A stretch of DNA of 64,000 nucleotides from Parcubacteria group bacterium (lineage in GTDB: Bacteria > Patescibacteria > Paceibacteria > SW-4-49-11), in NCBI GenBank assembly GCA_943354045.1, contig CALRBF010000002.1, positions 62,001 through 126,000 on the forward strand. Direction: 5' to 3'. Below, in pieces: positions 48,233 through 58,485 of the stretch (position 1 is the stretch's first letter; each line of letters opens with the position of its first letter). The notes beneath the pieces were generated by a model that saw nothing but the letters and a program-made list of their open reading frames with translations, was not told the DNA's origin and did not search any database. A program made the translations under genes and the position numbers.

Positions 48233-50062
48233 TTACTTACTAGAAGCAATATCAATAATATGAAGTTGTAATTCTCGATTACCACCCCATTCATTGATTT
48301 CTAGACGGAATACAAGATCAATAATATCATTGCGATGTAATTGATCCAGAACATAAGCAAAATTAAATCCAATAGCAGAAATAGTTAGTGGTCTCCCTGA
48401 CTGAGCCTCTGATATTAATTGTAATTTGATATGATTTTGTTCTTTTCCAAGTGGTTTAATATCAGTAATTCTTAATTGGCGTGCCAAAAATATAGGATTT
48501 GGATTTTGCATTCCAAATGGAGCTAATTTATAAAAAGTATCATACAAATCCCAATCTATAGCTTCAGCAGATAATTCTATATCTATTTTTTTATAAGGAG
48601 ATAAGGTATTAACATCAACTTGTGCACGAATTTGACTTCTTAATGAGTCTTTTACCGCATCAGTTTGATGTGTATCAAAGGATAATCCTGCTGCCTGGCT
48701 ATGTCCTCCTCCTGAAATAATAATATCTTGCATATTTTGTATCGCCTCTGCAATATTGAATTCCGGAATACTCCTGACTGAAGCCACATTATGATGAGAT
48801 TGTTCTTGATACAAAATTACTGGCCTATAATATTTTTCCACTAATCTTGAAGCGACTATACCTAATACTCCAATTGACCAATTTTTATCTCCTTCAAAAA
48901 TAACTGATAATTGTGAAATATCCTCATATTGAGCTAATTTTGCTTCTACTTCTTTTAATACCGTATCAGTCAGGCTTTTTCTATGATCATTGAGCTTTTG
49001 TAATTCTTGAGCTAATTGTTCTGCCTCATCTTTGTCTTGAGTAGTAAAAAGTTTAAAGGCTTGATTGGCATGAGCAATTCTTCCAGCTGCATTAATACGA
49101 GGAGCTATTTGGAATCCTACAGAATAAACACTAATATTCGCTGACTCCACTCCATCAATTTCATCAACTTCCGCAATAATACCAGTTTCTTCAATCAAGG
49201 CCTGTAGACCTATATTTCGGGTCTTAGCGAGCACATATAAACCATATCTTGCCAAAATTCTATTCTCTCCCACAAGTGGCACCATATCTGCAATAGTTCC
49301 AATAGCAGCTAAATCTAATAGCCATTTTTCATACCCTATGGGAATACCATCATACCCTATTTTAGTTCTAGCTTCACTCAAAAGTGCAGTAATAACCTTA
49401 AAGGCTAGTCCTGCTCCACATAAATCTTTAAAGGGATAAGGGTCTCCTTTTCGCTTTGGAACAATAATTCCAAATGCTGGGGGCATTTCTTCTGGTACGG
49501 AGTGATGGTCTATGACGATAACATCAATTCCTGATTCTTGTATGATTTCAATTTCTTTAGCGCTTCTCACTCCACAATCAACAGTGATTACTATATTAGG
49601 TTTTTGAGACAAAATATAAGCAACTCCTTCATCTTTTAGTCCATATCCTTCTTTATGCCTATCCGGAATATACACTTGAACATAGGTATCAAATTCTGTA
49701 GTATCTGTATCTCCTAATTGAAATTTACTTTTTTGATTCAAAGCAAAGTATACAGTCTTAAGTCCCTGATATAGAATAGTACTCCCTGTCACTCCATCGG
49801 CATCATAATCTCCAAAAATAATAATTTTTTCTTTTTTTTGTAAAGCCTCAATAATTTTATTTATGCTTTTTTGCATATCTAATATTAAAAATGGGTTCAA
49901 TAAATCTTGATAATCAGCATTGATAAAATTATCAATATCCTTAGTATCCTGAATATCTCTATTCCATAATAATTGTAAAATAATAGGATTTAATTCGGGA
50001 TAACTATTAATAATATCCTTTGTAATAGCTGGCTGTATATGCCATTGATATTTTGATTTCAT
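48233..50062 (-). CDS. recJ: Single-stranded-DNA-specific exonuclease RecJ
   Basis: A 609-aa 5'-3' ssDNA exonuclease of the DHH superfamily. DYDADGVTGS (about 85-94) and VIVIDHHSVPEE (DHH near 185) supply metal ligands. GGGHSQAAGLSF marks the DHHA1 domain, and an OB-like domain follows. It is longer than the minimal core and complete. It acts in recombination, mismatch and excision repair. It overlaps no neighbours and follows the tandem-receiver gene by 7 bp. Confidence 0.96.
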   Translation of the reverse strand: MKSKYQWHIQPAITKDIINSYPELNPIILQLLWNRDIQDTKDIDNFINADYQDLLNPFLILDMQKSINKIIEALQKKEKIIIFGDYDADGVTGSTILYQGLKTVYFALNQKSKFQLGDTDTTEFDTYVQVYIPDRHKEGYGLKDEGVAYILSQKPNIVITVDCGVRSAKEIEIIQESGIDVIVIDHHSVPEEMPPAFGIIVPKRKGDPYPFKDLCGAGLAFKVITALLSEARTKIGYDGIPIGYEKWLLDLAAIGTIADMVPLVGENRILARYGLYVLAKTRNIGLQALIEETGIIAEVDEIDGVESANISVYSVGFQIAPRINAAGRIAHANQAFKLFTTQDKDEAEQLAQELQKLNDHRKSLTDTVLKEVEAKLAQYEDISQLSVIFEGDKNWSIGVLGIVASRLVEKYYRPVILYQEQSHHNVASVRSIPEFNIAEAIQNMQDIIISGGGHSQAAGLSFDTHQTDAVKDSLRSQIRAQVDVNTLSPYKKIDIELSAEAIDWDLYDTFYKLAPFGMQNPNPIFLARQLRITDIKPLGKEQNHIKLQLISEAQSGRPLTISAIGFNFAYVLDQLHRNDIIDLVFRLEINEWGGNRELQLHIIDIASSK

Positions 50063-50069
50063 ATAATAA

Positions 50070-51044
50070 CTATAATTCTGGATGTTTACAATTCAATTCG
50101 ATACTGAATGTATATGGTTTTGATGTTTGTTGCAAGGTAATGGTAATGGCAGTTGTATCTATATCCTGACATTCTACACAGTCTGCCCCAAAAAATGATT
50201 CGATAAACTCTGTATAATCGGGAGAATTTTTACTAATAATTAGATTATAACTTTTATCCTTTACCTCTAAAATATCTTGAATTTGACTTACAATATCATT
50301 AGGCGTAGTTTGCCCGCTTATAATAAAATGTTTAACCCCAAGATTTGCAGCATTTTTAATATCCTCTGACCGCCCTAAATGGCTGAATAATACTAGTGGT
50401 ATACGCTTATATTTTTCCTCTTGCTGTAAAGATTGGAATAACTCAAACCCAGTCATATTTGGCATTTGAATTCCTGAGAATATCAAATCATATACATTTT
50501 GTTTGATTTTAGTTAATGCATCAGCTCCATCCACTGCAGAGTCCACAATAAAATTGGATTCCACCTGAAAGCGGTCAACATATGTTGCACGTATAATTGG
50601 ATCATCTTCTACAACTAGTATATGTGCTCTTGTGATATGACTTATTTTTGACTCTTTACTTTCTATTAAAATATCTCGGATTTTTTGTGTTATATCATTG
50701 GGAGTAGAGTGTGATCTCATAATAAAATATTGTATACCTAAATTATGAGCTGTTTCAATATCTTCTTGCCTTCCCAAATGACTAAATATCACAAATGGTA
50801 TTGTTATCCATTCTGCATTATTTTGTAATTTTTGGAATAACTCAAACCCAGTCATATTTGGCATTTGAATTCCCGAAAAGATTAAATCATACTTATTAGT
50901 TTTTATTTTATTCAATCCATCAGCTCCATCTACCGCAGTATCAACAGAAAAATTAGATTCTTGAGATAATCTATCCGAATAAATACTTCGGATTAATTTA
51001 TCATCTTCAATAATGAGAATTTTATATATATTCTTTTCTATCAT
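50070..51044 (-). CDS. Tandem pseudo-receiver protein
   Basis: 324 aa with two response-regulator receiver domains (about 8-125 and 141-258) that are close copies. Each has the shared block VYDLIFSGIQMPNMTGFELF or KYDLIFSGIQMPNMTGFELF. In both, the phospho-acceptor Asp is replaced by Gly (Gly58, Gly191). The switch Ser is kept (VIFSHLG, VLFSHLG), while the conserved Lys is lost (FIMRSHSTP, FIISGQTTP). The acidic pair at the start (EDD) is present. A 65-residue C-terminal domain has no recognised fold. It probably binds partners without phosphorylation. It sits between recJ and eno. Confidence 0.85.
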   Translation of the reverse strand: MIEKNIYKILIIEDDKLIRSIYSDRLSQESNFSVDTAVDGADGLNKIKTNKYDLIFSGIQMPNMTGFELFQKLQNNAEWITIPFVIFSHLGRQEDIETAHNLGIQYFIMRSHSTPNDITQKIRDILIESKESKISHITRAHILVVEDDPIIRATYVDRFQVESNFIVDSAVDGADALTKIKQNVYDLIFSGIQMPNMTGFELFQSLQQEEKYKRIPLVLFSHLGRSEDIKNAANLGVKHFIISGQTTPNDIVSQIQDILEVKDKSYNLIISKNSPDYTEFIESFFGADCVECQDIDTTAITITLQQTSKPYTFSIELNCKHPEL

Positions 51045-51055
51045 AATAATATGAA

Positions 51056-52297
51056 TTAATAGGATATCTCTAATAGTCGATTATATTTACTTACTCGCTC
51101 AGCTCTAGCTGGAGCTCCAGACTTCATATATGCTGAGCGGCTCGCTACAGCTAAATCCGAGATAAAGGTATCGATGGTTTCACCACTACGATGTGATATC
51201 ATGGTAGTAAATTGATTTTGATGGGCTAATTGAATAGCATCAATTACTTCAGTTAAAGTTCCAATTTGATTAGGCTTAATCAAAACAGAATTACATAACT
51301 GTTTATCAATGGCTTCTTGAATACGTCGTGTATTAGTAACTAACAAATCATCACCTACTAATCGAATTCCTGGAGTAATAGTTTGCTGGAATACTTGCCA
51401 AGCGGTATAATCATCTTCTGCAAAAGGATCCTCCAGGGAAATAATCGGATATTGTTGTATCCAATTCTGATAAATACCTGAGAGCTCTGAAGCAGTATAC
51501 TGTTGTTTATCAAGAGTATAGAGATTGGTTTCAACCGAGAAAAGCTCAGTAGCAGCAGCATCAAGAGCAATACTACAATCTTCTCCTGGAATATATCCAG
51601 CTTCTGTAATAGCTTGCACCAATAATTTCAAGCCCTCTTCATTATTTTGTAAATGAGGAGCAAATCCTCCCTCATCACCAACAGCCGTCACTTGTCCTTG
51701 TTTTGCTAAAATCTTTTTTAGAGTATGATAAATTTCAGAAGCAAGACGAATATTCTCGGCTATGGAATCTTTTTGAGGCATTATCATATATTCTTGTATA
51801 TCTAGACCAGAATCTGCATGCTTACCCCCATTTAATACATTAAATCCAATTTGAGGAAATACCTTATCTATACCCGTGTCATTACCGTATAATTCTCGAA
51901 TATATTGATATAATTGTTTTTTTTGTGAAATAGCAGTAGCACGAGCAAGAGCTAAAGACACTGCCAATATAGCATTTGCTCCAAGTCTTGCTTTATTTGG
52001 AGTTCCATCTAATGCTATTAAGATATTATCTAATTCTCTTTGTTTCGCACTATCTTTACCGATGAGAGCAGCTGCAATTTCTGTATTAATATTATGTACT
52101 GCTTGTAATACTCCCTGACCATGATAACGCTTTTCATCTTTATCTCTCAGTTCAACAGCTTCATGAGCTCCAGTAGAAGCTCCCGAGGGAACATAGGCTC
52201 TTGCTTGTGTTCCATCCTCTAATTCTACCAAACTAGCAGTAGTAGGATTTCCTCTCGAATCTAATATTTCATAGCCAAAAACATTCTTGATTATCAT
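51056..52297 (-). CDS. eno: Enolase
   Basis: A 413-aa glycolytic enzyme interconverting 2-phosphoglycerate and phosphoenolpyruvate. Motifs include YEILDSRGNPTTASLVEL, VPSGASTGAHEAVELRD, ISLEDPFAEDD with Mg-ligand residues, IRLVGDDLLVTN, the catalytic lysine in SVLIKPNQIGT, and SHRSGETIDTFISDLAV. The length is near standard. It is the only complete classic glycolytic gene in the window. Confidence 0.97.
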   Translation of the reverse strand: MIIKNVFGYEILDSRGNPTTASLVELEDGTQARAYVPSGASTGAHEAVELRDKDEKRYHGQGVLQAVHNINTEIAAALIGKDSAKQRELDNILIALDGTPNKARLGANAILAVSLALARATAISQKKQLYQYIRELYGNDTGIDKVFPQIGFNVLNGGKHADSGLDIQEYMIMPQKDSIAENIRLASEIYHTLKKILAKQGQVTAVGDEGGFAPHLQNNEEGLKLLVQAITEAGYIPGEDCSIALDAAATELFSVETNLYTLDKQQYTASELSGIYQNWIQQYPIISLEDPFAEDDYTAWQVFQQTITPGIRLVGDDLLVTNTRRIQEAIDKQLCNSVLIKPNQIGTLTEVIDAIQLAHQNQFTTMISHRSGETIDTFISDLAVASRSAYMKSGAPARAERVSKYNRLLEISY

Positions 52298-52302
52298 AGT
52301 AT

Positions 52303-52932
52303 TTATTGTTTATACACAATTTTTTGTGTTATTTTTAGTGGTTTATTATCTTTTGAAACTTGTAATTCTAATCGATTCTCTCCATCTCTTAGAGATAAGA
52401 CTATTTCAAACTTTCCATCTTCTTTGAGTATAACCTTTTGTCCATTCAAAGTCAATTGTCCTGCTCTTGATATATTTCCTGTCAAAGTATATTGGCTAGT
52501 TTGATTAATTTCATAAGTATCTTTATTATTGAGTGTTAATACAGGTGTATACCCTAATTGATATACTTGTACACCTAGATATATTGTAATAATCAATCCT
52601 ATAGTAATACCTATGGACATTCGCATCATAGTATGACTAATAATGAGTTTAGGCTTTGTTTTTTGTTGATCTAATTGATGTATATAACTGTCATATTCTT
52701 GATGATATAATTCAATCAGAATATTATATTTCAGTCCAAATACATAGCTAAGTCTTTTTATAATAGGAAAAGGTTGATTTAATGAAGTAAATTCATAATA
52801 ATCCCCCTTTTCAAGAGCAATGAGGTATTTTTCTTCAACAGATAATTTATCCGCTAATTGTTCTGTGGTCAAATTAGACTTTAGCCTATATTTTGTCAAT
52901 ACATATCCTAATGTAATTTTCTCTTTACTCAT
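52303..52932 (-). CDS. RodZ-like helix-turn-helix membrane protein
   Basis: About 209 aa from MSKEKITLGYVLTKYRLKSN (ATG at 52932), overlapping the ftsK stop by 8 bp; the longer frame runs into ftsK. The N-terminal HTH_25 domain (LTTEQLADKLSVEEKYLIALEKG) precedes one transmembrane helix (MSIGITIGLIITIYLGVQV) and an extracytoplasmic domain with Ig/DUF4115-like strands (LTLNNKDTYEI, YTLTGNISRAGQLTLNGQK). RodZ links MreB to the envelope, but no mreB is nearby. It could instead be a membrane-bound regulator. Confidence 0.75.
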   Translation of the reverse strand: MSKEKITLGYVLTKYRLKSNLTTEQLADKLSVEEKYLIALEKGDYYEFTSLNQPFPIIKRLSYVFGLKYNILIELYHQEYDSYIHQLDQQKTKPKLIISHTMMRMSIGITIGLIITIYLGVQVYQLGYTPVLTLNNKDTYEINQTSQYTLTGNISRAGQLTLNGQKVILKEDGKFEIVLSLRDGENRLELQVSKDNKPLKITQKIVYKQ

Positions 52933-55078
52933 TTTCTTCAATATATCCATCTGTAAATACCTCTCTTGGTTTTGAACCTTCAGCAGGACCAACTATTCCT
53001 GCCTCTTCTAATTCATCCAATAGTCTAGCTGCCCTGGCATATCCAACTTTTAATCTTCTTTGCAATAATGATGCTGAGCCCTTACCTGTCTGTAATACTA
53101 AATCTTTTGCTTGCTCAAATAATGCATCTGTTCCCTCTCCATAATCCACTCCCCCATCATGATATATTTGCTTTGGAGTATCAGCTTCTGTAATAGCAAG
53201 ATTATATTCATTTTCCCCCTGACTTTTGAGCCATTCTACAACTGCTTTCACTTCATGTTCGGGTACAAATGCTCCTTGTATACGCTGTGGTTTCCCAAGA
53301 TCACCTCCAAGGAATAACATATCCCCCATTCCTAATAATTTTTCGGCTCCCATCATATCCAAAACTGTTCTTGAATCTATTTGAGAAGCTACTTGAAAAC
53401 TTACACGAGATGGTAAATTAGCTTTAATAAGACCCGTGATAACATCCGTAGAAGGTCTTTGTGTAGCAAGAATAAGATGTATTCCTACTGCTCTTGCCAT
53501 TTGTGCAATACGTACAATAGAACCCTCAACTTCTTTTTTATGACTACTCATCAAATCAGCAAGCTCATCAATTACCACTACAATAAATGGCATTATTTCA
53601 TATTCCGGCTCATTTTCATCAATTTTGAGAGAACCAGAGGCAACTTTTTCATTATAGGTAAAAATATTACGAGAACCAAGACGAGCTAATACTTCATAAC
53701 GTCTTTCCATTTCTGTTACACACCAATTAAGAGCATTCATTGCCTTATCAGGGCTTACAATAGCTGGAGTTAAAAGATGAGGAATACCATTATAAGTGGA
53801 CAATTCTACTCGTTTTGGATCAATAAAGATGAATTTGAGTTTAGATGGAGGGTTTTTGTATAACATACTCAATATCATAGCATTCAATCCCATAGATTTA
53901 CCGGCTCCAGTTGCTCCTGCAATTAATAAATGAGGCATTTTTTCTAGCGGAAATACAATAACTTTATTCATCACATCAAGTCCAAGTGCAAGTGGTAAAT
54001 GGAAATCATTCTCATTAAATTCTTTTGATTCAAAAATATTTCGAATTCTCACGGTAGCTCTTTTGGCATTTGGAGTCTCTACCCCCACATATGACATCCC
54101 TGGAATAGGTGCCTCTATACGAATAGCCTGAGCTGCCATTGCAAGAGCCAAATCACTTTGTAATGATGTAATACGAGATAATTTAATACCATTAGAAGGT
54201 CTCAACATAAATCGAGTCACTGATGGGCCAACATCTATTTTTCCCATTTCTACCTCAATACCAAATGTGGATAAAGTACTTTTAATAATGTCTGAACTTT
54301 TTTTGGTATCTCCACTTTGGGCGACATCATCTGATTTACCTTTTTCTAGTAAATCCACTGTGGGAAGATTGAATTGGCTTTCGGTCATCCATTCTGGAGT
54401 TTTAGGAATTACAGCACTTTTATCAGTAACTTTTTTGGGACTTAATTCATCTTCATCCTCTGAATCTTGATTAAATATTCGAGTGTTTTCTGGCTTTACC
54501 TCTGTGGTATCATTAGGATTAATTGCAATTGTGTTTTCAGTAGTATCAGGAGCAAATATTTCTTTTATCCAATCAAGAATACCATCAAGATGAATAGCTT
54601 GATTCATAACAATAATACCCGCCGTAATAAACCCTGTTATTAAGGCAATAAGACCTCCCCAATAGCCAAATATATATTGTACTCCTATACTTACATAATA
54701 CCCTATATATCCACCCCCGATACTTTTTTTTGCCGCGCTTAATGATTCTTTTACATCCTGAAATTGTATTAATTGTATGAGTCCCAATAATAATAATAGA
54801 CCAATAATTAATACAAATAGTTTAAAATAATATAATCCCCTATCCTTTGGGCGAGCTAATAATGTAAGACCTATATAAAGTAAGGCAAATGGTAATATAA
54901 ATTTACCTATACCAAAAAGAAATCCAATACCCCCATTGAGCCCCCTTCCAAAAATACCAGCCGATGAAAAAAATGATAAGAAACTTAATAAAGCAAATGC
55001 AATTAATATAACGCCAACTATAGATCTTTTAGCTTCTGATTTGATTTTGGGTTTTGTGGCTGTTTGCTTTTTTGGCAT
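52925..55078 (-). CDS. ftsK: DNA translocase FtsK/SpoIIIE
   Basis: 717 aa. Four N-terminal membrane helices and an acidic linker (about 190-245) precede the motor. The Walker A motif is IAGATGAGKSMGLNAMI (about 386-393), and Walker B is IVVVIDELADLM. The MARAVGIHLILATQRPSTDV motif is present, and the C-terminal gamma winged-helix domain reads GKGSASLLQRRLKVGYARAA. It pumps DNA during chromosome segregation at the septum. The length is near the short form (SpoIIIE-type). Confidence 0.97.
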   Translation of the reverse strand: MPKKQTATKPKIKSEAKRSIVGVILIAFALLSFLSFFSSAGIFGRGLNGGIGFLFGIGKFILPFALLYIGLTLLARPKDRGLYYFKLFVLIIGLLLLLGLIQLIQFQDVKESLSAAKKSIGGGYIGYYVSIGVQYIFGYWGGLIALITGFITAGIIVMNQAIHLDGILDWIKEIFAPDTTENTIAINPNDTTEVKPENTRIFNQDSEDEDELSPKKVTDKSAVIPKTPEWMTESQFNLPTVDLLEKGKSDDVAQSGDTKKSSDIIKSTLSTFGIEVEMGKIDVGPSVTRFMLRPSNGIKLSRITSLQSDLALAMAAQAIRIEAPIPGMSYVGVETPNAKRATVRIRNIFESKEFNENDFHLPLALGLDVMNKVIVFPLEKMPHLLIAGATGAGKSMGLNAMILSMLYKNPPSKLKFIFIDPKRVELSTYNGIPHLLTPAIVSPDKAMNALNWCVTEMERRYEVLARLGSRNIFTYNEKVASGSLKIDENEPEYEIMPFIVVVIDELADLMSSHKKEVEGSIVRIAQMARAVGIHLILATQRPSTDVITGLIKANLPSRVSFQVASQIDSRTVLDMMGAEKLLGMGDMLFLGGDLGKPQRIQGAFVPEHEVKAVVEWLKSQGENEYNLAITEADTPKQIYHDGGVDYGEGTDALFEQAKDLVLQTGKGSASLLQRRLKVGYARAARLLDELEEAGIVGPAEGSKPREVFTDGYIEENE

Positions 55079-55079
55079 A

Positions 55080-55457
55080 TTATTGTTTAAATTCTTGTTG
55101 TAATTGCTGTATATCTGTTTCCTTGATTTGAGATGAAGCCTCTAAATCTCCAGCCTGATTAATAGGGATGAGATGAATATGCACATGACTTACTTCTAAT
55201 CCTTCTACTTTAATTCCTATTTTTTTGGCTCCTGTAATCTTTTGTAATCGAGTCGCTATCTTTTTTACATAATCCCATAATTCATGGTAAACTTCACTAT
55301 CTAAATCAAAAATATAATCTATTTCTTGATAAGGAATAACCAGTAAATGTCCTAATTGAGCAGGATTATTGCTATGTATTACAAAAAACTTACCATTATC
55401 ATCAAATATAATTCCTGGAATTTCTTTATTTCTTATTTTCGTAAATACACTTACCAT
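55080..55457 (-). CDS. HIT-family nucleotide hydrolase/transferase
   Basis: A 125-aa histidine-triad protein. The catalytic motif is VSHVHIHLIP, with the nucleotide-binding region PAQLGHLLVIPYQEI. The N-terminal zinc-type cysteines seen in some members are absent. HIT proteins hydrolyse purine phosphoramidates or dinucleotides. It lies 1 bp downstream-adjacent to ftsK, in the same transcription direction. Confidence 0.93.
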   Translation of the reverse strand: MVSVFTKIRNKEIPGIIFDDNGKFFVIHSNNPAQLGHLLVIPYQEIDYIFDLDSEVYHELWDYVKKIATRLQKITGAKKIGIKVEGLEVSHVHIHLIPINQAGDLEASSQIKETDIQQLQQEFKQ

Positions 55458-55507
55458 ATAGCATCTATTGAATAGATATAGTATATCATATTATTTATTA
55501 CTTACAA

Positions 55508-56605
55508 TTATTTTATATTCATAATCAAAGTATATTCACCTTGTTCTCCCTGACGAATAATACCTGATAATTCCATAATGGATAATATTGCCATCAAATC
55601 CATAATTTCTTGTGAGGTTTTCTCGGCTAATACTTCTATCACCATTGGCTCTTGTATCAAATACTGTATTATTACTTGTTGTTCTGGGCTAAATTCAGAT
55701 AATGCAAAACTCGCTATAATTGCCTCAATATTAAATATATTCAAAATATCCTGAGTTTCAGTTACCAAATAAGCTCCCTGCTTAATAAGGGCATTTGTTC
55801 CTTCACTATTTTTCACATCAATATTACCTGGTATAGCAAAAACATCTCTATTTTGCTCAAGAGCATATTGCACCGTTGTCATAGTACCACTTTTAATCGG
55901 AGCTTCTATTACTAATATTCCACGAGCGAGTCCACTCACAATACGATTGCGTAATATAAAATTCTCACGCCTTGGTTTACTCAAAGGAGGAAATTCACTA
56001 ATCAAAGCACCTCCCCCAGCAATAATAGCTTGAGCAAGTCTCTGATTTGATTGTGGATAAAGAGCCCTAGCGGATATACCTCCTCCCAATACCGCTATTG
56101 TTTTACTTTTACCATCAAGGCAGCCCCTATGAGCAATACTATCAATACCAAGGGCAAGTCCACTAATAATTGGGAGCCCCAGCTCCGACAATTCTTTACT
56201 CATTTTCTCTGCGATATGAGCTCCATAATTGGTATATTTGCGAGTACCCACAATAGCAAGAGCATTATCTATACCTGTAATATCTCCCTTTATATATAAT
56301 ACTATTGGGGGTACAGCAATTTGAGATAATCTCTCAGGGTAATCAGCATCTCCAAAAGCAATTACATGTATTCCTTCTGATTGTAAATATTTCTCTTCTT
56401 GTATAAGAAAATTATCTTTATCTAATGATTCAAACTCAGTATACCAATCAAATTTTGTTCTTGGGGAAAAAATTTTCTTAAAATCTTCTAAGACACCTTC
56501 CCTCCATAATTTTTCTGCCCCTATCTTCTGAATAGCAGATAAAGCCTTTGGACCAATTTGAGGAAATGTATTAAAACAATGTAAACTCAAGGCTTTAATA
56601 TTCAT
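55508..56605 (-). CDS. dprA: DNA processing protein DprA
   Basis: 365 aa. It brings RecA to incoming ssDNA in natural transformation. The Rossmann core is intact: ALAIVGTRKYTNYG, PIISGLALGIDSIAHRGCLD, IAVLGGGISARALYPQSN, ENFILRNRIVSGLARGILVIEA and SGTMTTVQYALEQNRDVFAIPG. A N-terminal helical domain and a C-terminal winged-helix domain flank it. No other competence gene is here, but DprA is widely kept in small genomes for DNA uptake. Confidence 0.95.
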   Translation of the reverse strand: MNIKALSLHCFNTFPQIGPKALSAIQKIGAEKLWREGVLEDFKKIFSPRTKFDWYTEFESLDKDNFLIQEEKYLQSEGIHVIAFGDADYPERLSQIAVPPIVLYIKGDITGIDNALAIVGTRKYTNYGAHIAEKMSKELSELGLPIISGLALGIDSIAHRGCLDGKSKTIAVLGGGISARALYPQSNQRLAQAIIAGGGALISEFPPLSKPRRENFILRNRIVSGLARGILVIEAPIKSGTMTTVQYALEQNRDVFAIPGNIDVKNSEGTNALIKQGAYLVTETQDILNIFNIEAIIASFALSEFSPEQQVIIQYLIQEPMVIEVLAEKTSQEIMDLMAILSIMELSGIIRQGEQGEYTLIMNIK

Positions 56606-56671
56606 ATTTTATTTTAGAATTGATATTGATTATAATATATTGTATACTATTGCAACATATTATATCTCTAT

Positions 56672-57652
56672 ATGAATCATATCCTAAAGTCACAAGTACG
56701 GCAAGCGGTATCCATTATTAAAAACGGGGGTATTATAGCTTTTCCTACTGAAACTGTATATGGACTTGGTGCTAATGTATTTGATAAAAAAGCAATACAA
56801 AAAATATTTGATGCTAAGAATCGTCCAGCAGATAATCCTCTCATTGTACATATTAGTTCACTTGAAATGCTCAATCAACTTGTTACGTATATTTCTCCAA
56901 AGAATAAAAAACTCATTGATGCTTTTTGGCCTGGGCCTTTGGGGATTGTATTTCCTAAATCTGAATTTGTACCTGATATTGTAACGGCTGGACTAGATAC
57001 TGTTGTGATACGATTTCCCGATCATCCCATTGCTCAATATTTTATATCTGAATGCAATATTCCTATTGCTGCCCCATCAGTCAATCCTTCAGGAAAACCA
57101 AGCTCAACTCATCACAATCATATTATTGATTATTTTGGTAAAAATGTATTTGTCATTGAAGGAGATTTTAGTACTATTGGATTAGAATCTAGCGTTATTA
57201 CTACTATTAATAAACCAACTATATTAAGGCAAGGTACCATATCTCAAGCTGATATACAAAATATATTAAAAGTACCGATATATATTGCTGAAAAAAACAC
57301 ATCTACCGTACAATCTCCTGGGATGAAATATAAACATTATGCCCCTAATGCTCCTATAAAACTAATCCCCCTTGAAGAAAATATTATATCTATAATTCAG
57401 GATTATATCAAAGACGAATATCGTATTGGGGCACTTGTATCTTCTGAAAATTATACACAGCTTCCCCCTAATAGTATTGGATTTAATCTTGGTAGCCAAA
57501 ATGATTATGCGGAGATATCTGCTCATTTGTATGATGGATTGCATTTCTTTGATTCTCAAAATATCGATATTATTATTGCTGAGAGTTTTCAACCAATTGG
57601 AATAGGTGTTGCTATTATGGATAGGCTTTCAAGAGCCGCCTCCACTCATTAA
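56672..57652 (+). CDS. sua5: Threonylcarbamoyl-AMP synthase (YrdC/Sua5)
   Basis: 326 aa; it makes threonylcarbamoyl-AMP for the t6A37 modification of ANN-decoding tRNAs. The YrdC domain has IIKNGGIIAFPTETVYGLGA, KNRPADNPLIVHI and PIAAPSVNPSGKPSSTHHNH. A Sua5 C-terminal domain (about 220-326) starts after SPGMKYKHYAP, the linker motif of the long Sua5 form. It is divergent from dprA, with 66 bp between. The other t6A genes (tsaB, tsaD, tsaE) are not in the window. Confidence 0.95.
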   Translation: MNHILKSQVRQAVSIIKNGGIIAFPTETVYGLGANVFDKKAIQKIFDAKNRPADNPLIVHISSLEMLNQLVTYISPKNKKLIDAFWPGPLGIVFPKSEFVPDIVTAGLDTVVIRFPDHPIAQYFISECNIPIAAPSVNPSGKPSSTHHNHIIDYFGKNVFVIEGDFSTIGLESSVITTINKPTILRQGTISQADIQNILKVPIYIAEKNTSTVQSPGMKYKHYAPNAPIKLIPLEENIISIIQDYIKDEYRIGALVSSENYTQLPPNSIGFNLGSQNDYAEISAHLYDGLHFFDSQNIDIIIAESFQPIGIGVAIMDRLSRAASTH

Positions 57653-57697
57653 TAACAATATGATATAATAGTTTTATACTAAGATTAAATATATAAT

Positions 57698-58477
57698 ATG
57701 CTTCAAAAAATACCATTACCGCGAAGATGGAGTTTATTATTAAAAACATTACCCTTTATCTTTATCATTATTATCCTTAAGTATATTATTAATATATTAG
57801 GATATGAGTTTTTACAATTTAGTCCCTTTTTTACCGCTATTATATCAGCTAATATTTTTTTGATTAGTTTTTTAATTTCTGGAGTATTAGCAGATTATAA
57901 AGAAAGTGAAAAAATTCCTGCTGATATAGCTTCCTCCATAATTTCATTGGCTGATGAAGGAATGATTCTATTAAAAGGAGAGTATGCCGAGCAAGGAAAG
58001 GATTATATCAAGCATATACAAAAATTAAATAAAACTTATATTGATTGGTTTCATCAGAAAACTACTACATTATATGTCATTTCTCAATTAAAAGATCTCA
58101 ATATTTATTTTGAATTATTTCAATCTCATATACCCGCCCCCTTTTTGTCTCGATTAAAACAAGAGCAAAACATATTGCGTAAATATATCAATCGTGTCGA
58201 TACAATTAGAGAAACATCTTTTTTAGGGACAGGATATGCTATCGTAGAAACAATTAGCTTTATACTTATTATTACTATGCTATTTATTCGTTTTGATATC
58301 ATTTATGAAGGTGTTTTCTTTAATGCATTTGTAAGTTTAATATTGATTTATATGATATTTTTTATTAAAGATTTAGACAATCCTTTCGGATATGCTCAAG
58401 ATGATATATTAACTGAAGAAGTATCTTTAAAACCTCTATTAGAAAATAATACTATATTAAAAACATATATATCCTAA
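57698..58477 (+). CDS. Bestrophin-like / DUF4239-like membrane protein
   Basis: 259 aa. The basic N-terminus RRWSLLLKTLP is followed by helices (FIFIIIILKYIINILG, FFTAIISANIFLISFLISG). Next come ADYKESEKIPADIASSI, a long cytoplasmic helical region, then two C-terminal helices (IVETISFILIITMLFI, FNAFVSLILIYMIFFIK) ending DLDNPFGYAQD. The DYKESEKIP and DLDNPF motifs and the helix pairing resemble bestrophin-like (DUF4239) proteins, whose relatives form anion channels. The family call is by pattern only. Confidence 0.5.
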   Translation: MLQKIPLPRRWSLLLKTLPFIFIIIILKYIINILGYEFLQFSPFFTAIISANIFLISFLISGVLADYKESEKIPADIASSIISLADEGMILLKGEYAEQGKDYIKHIQKLNKTYIDWFHQKTTTLYVISQLKDLNIYFELFQSHIPAPFLSRLKQEQNILRKYINRVDTIRETSFLGTGYAIVETISFILIITMLFIRFDIIYEGVFFNAFVSLILIYMIFFIKDLDNPFGYAQDDILTEEVSLKPLLENNTILKTYIS

Positions 58478-58485
58478 TATATATG

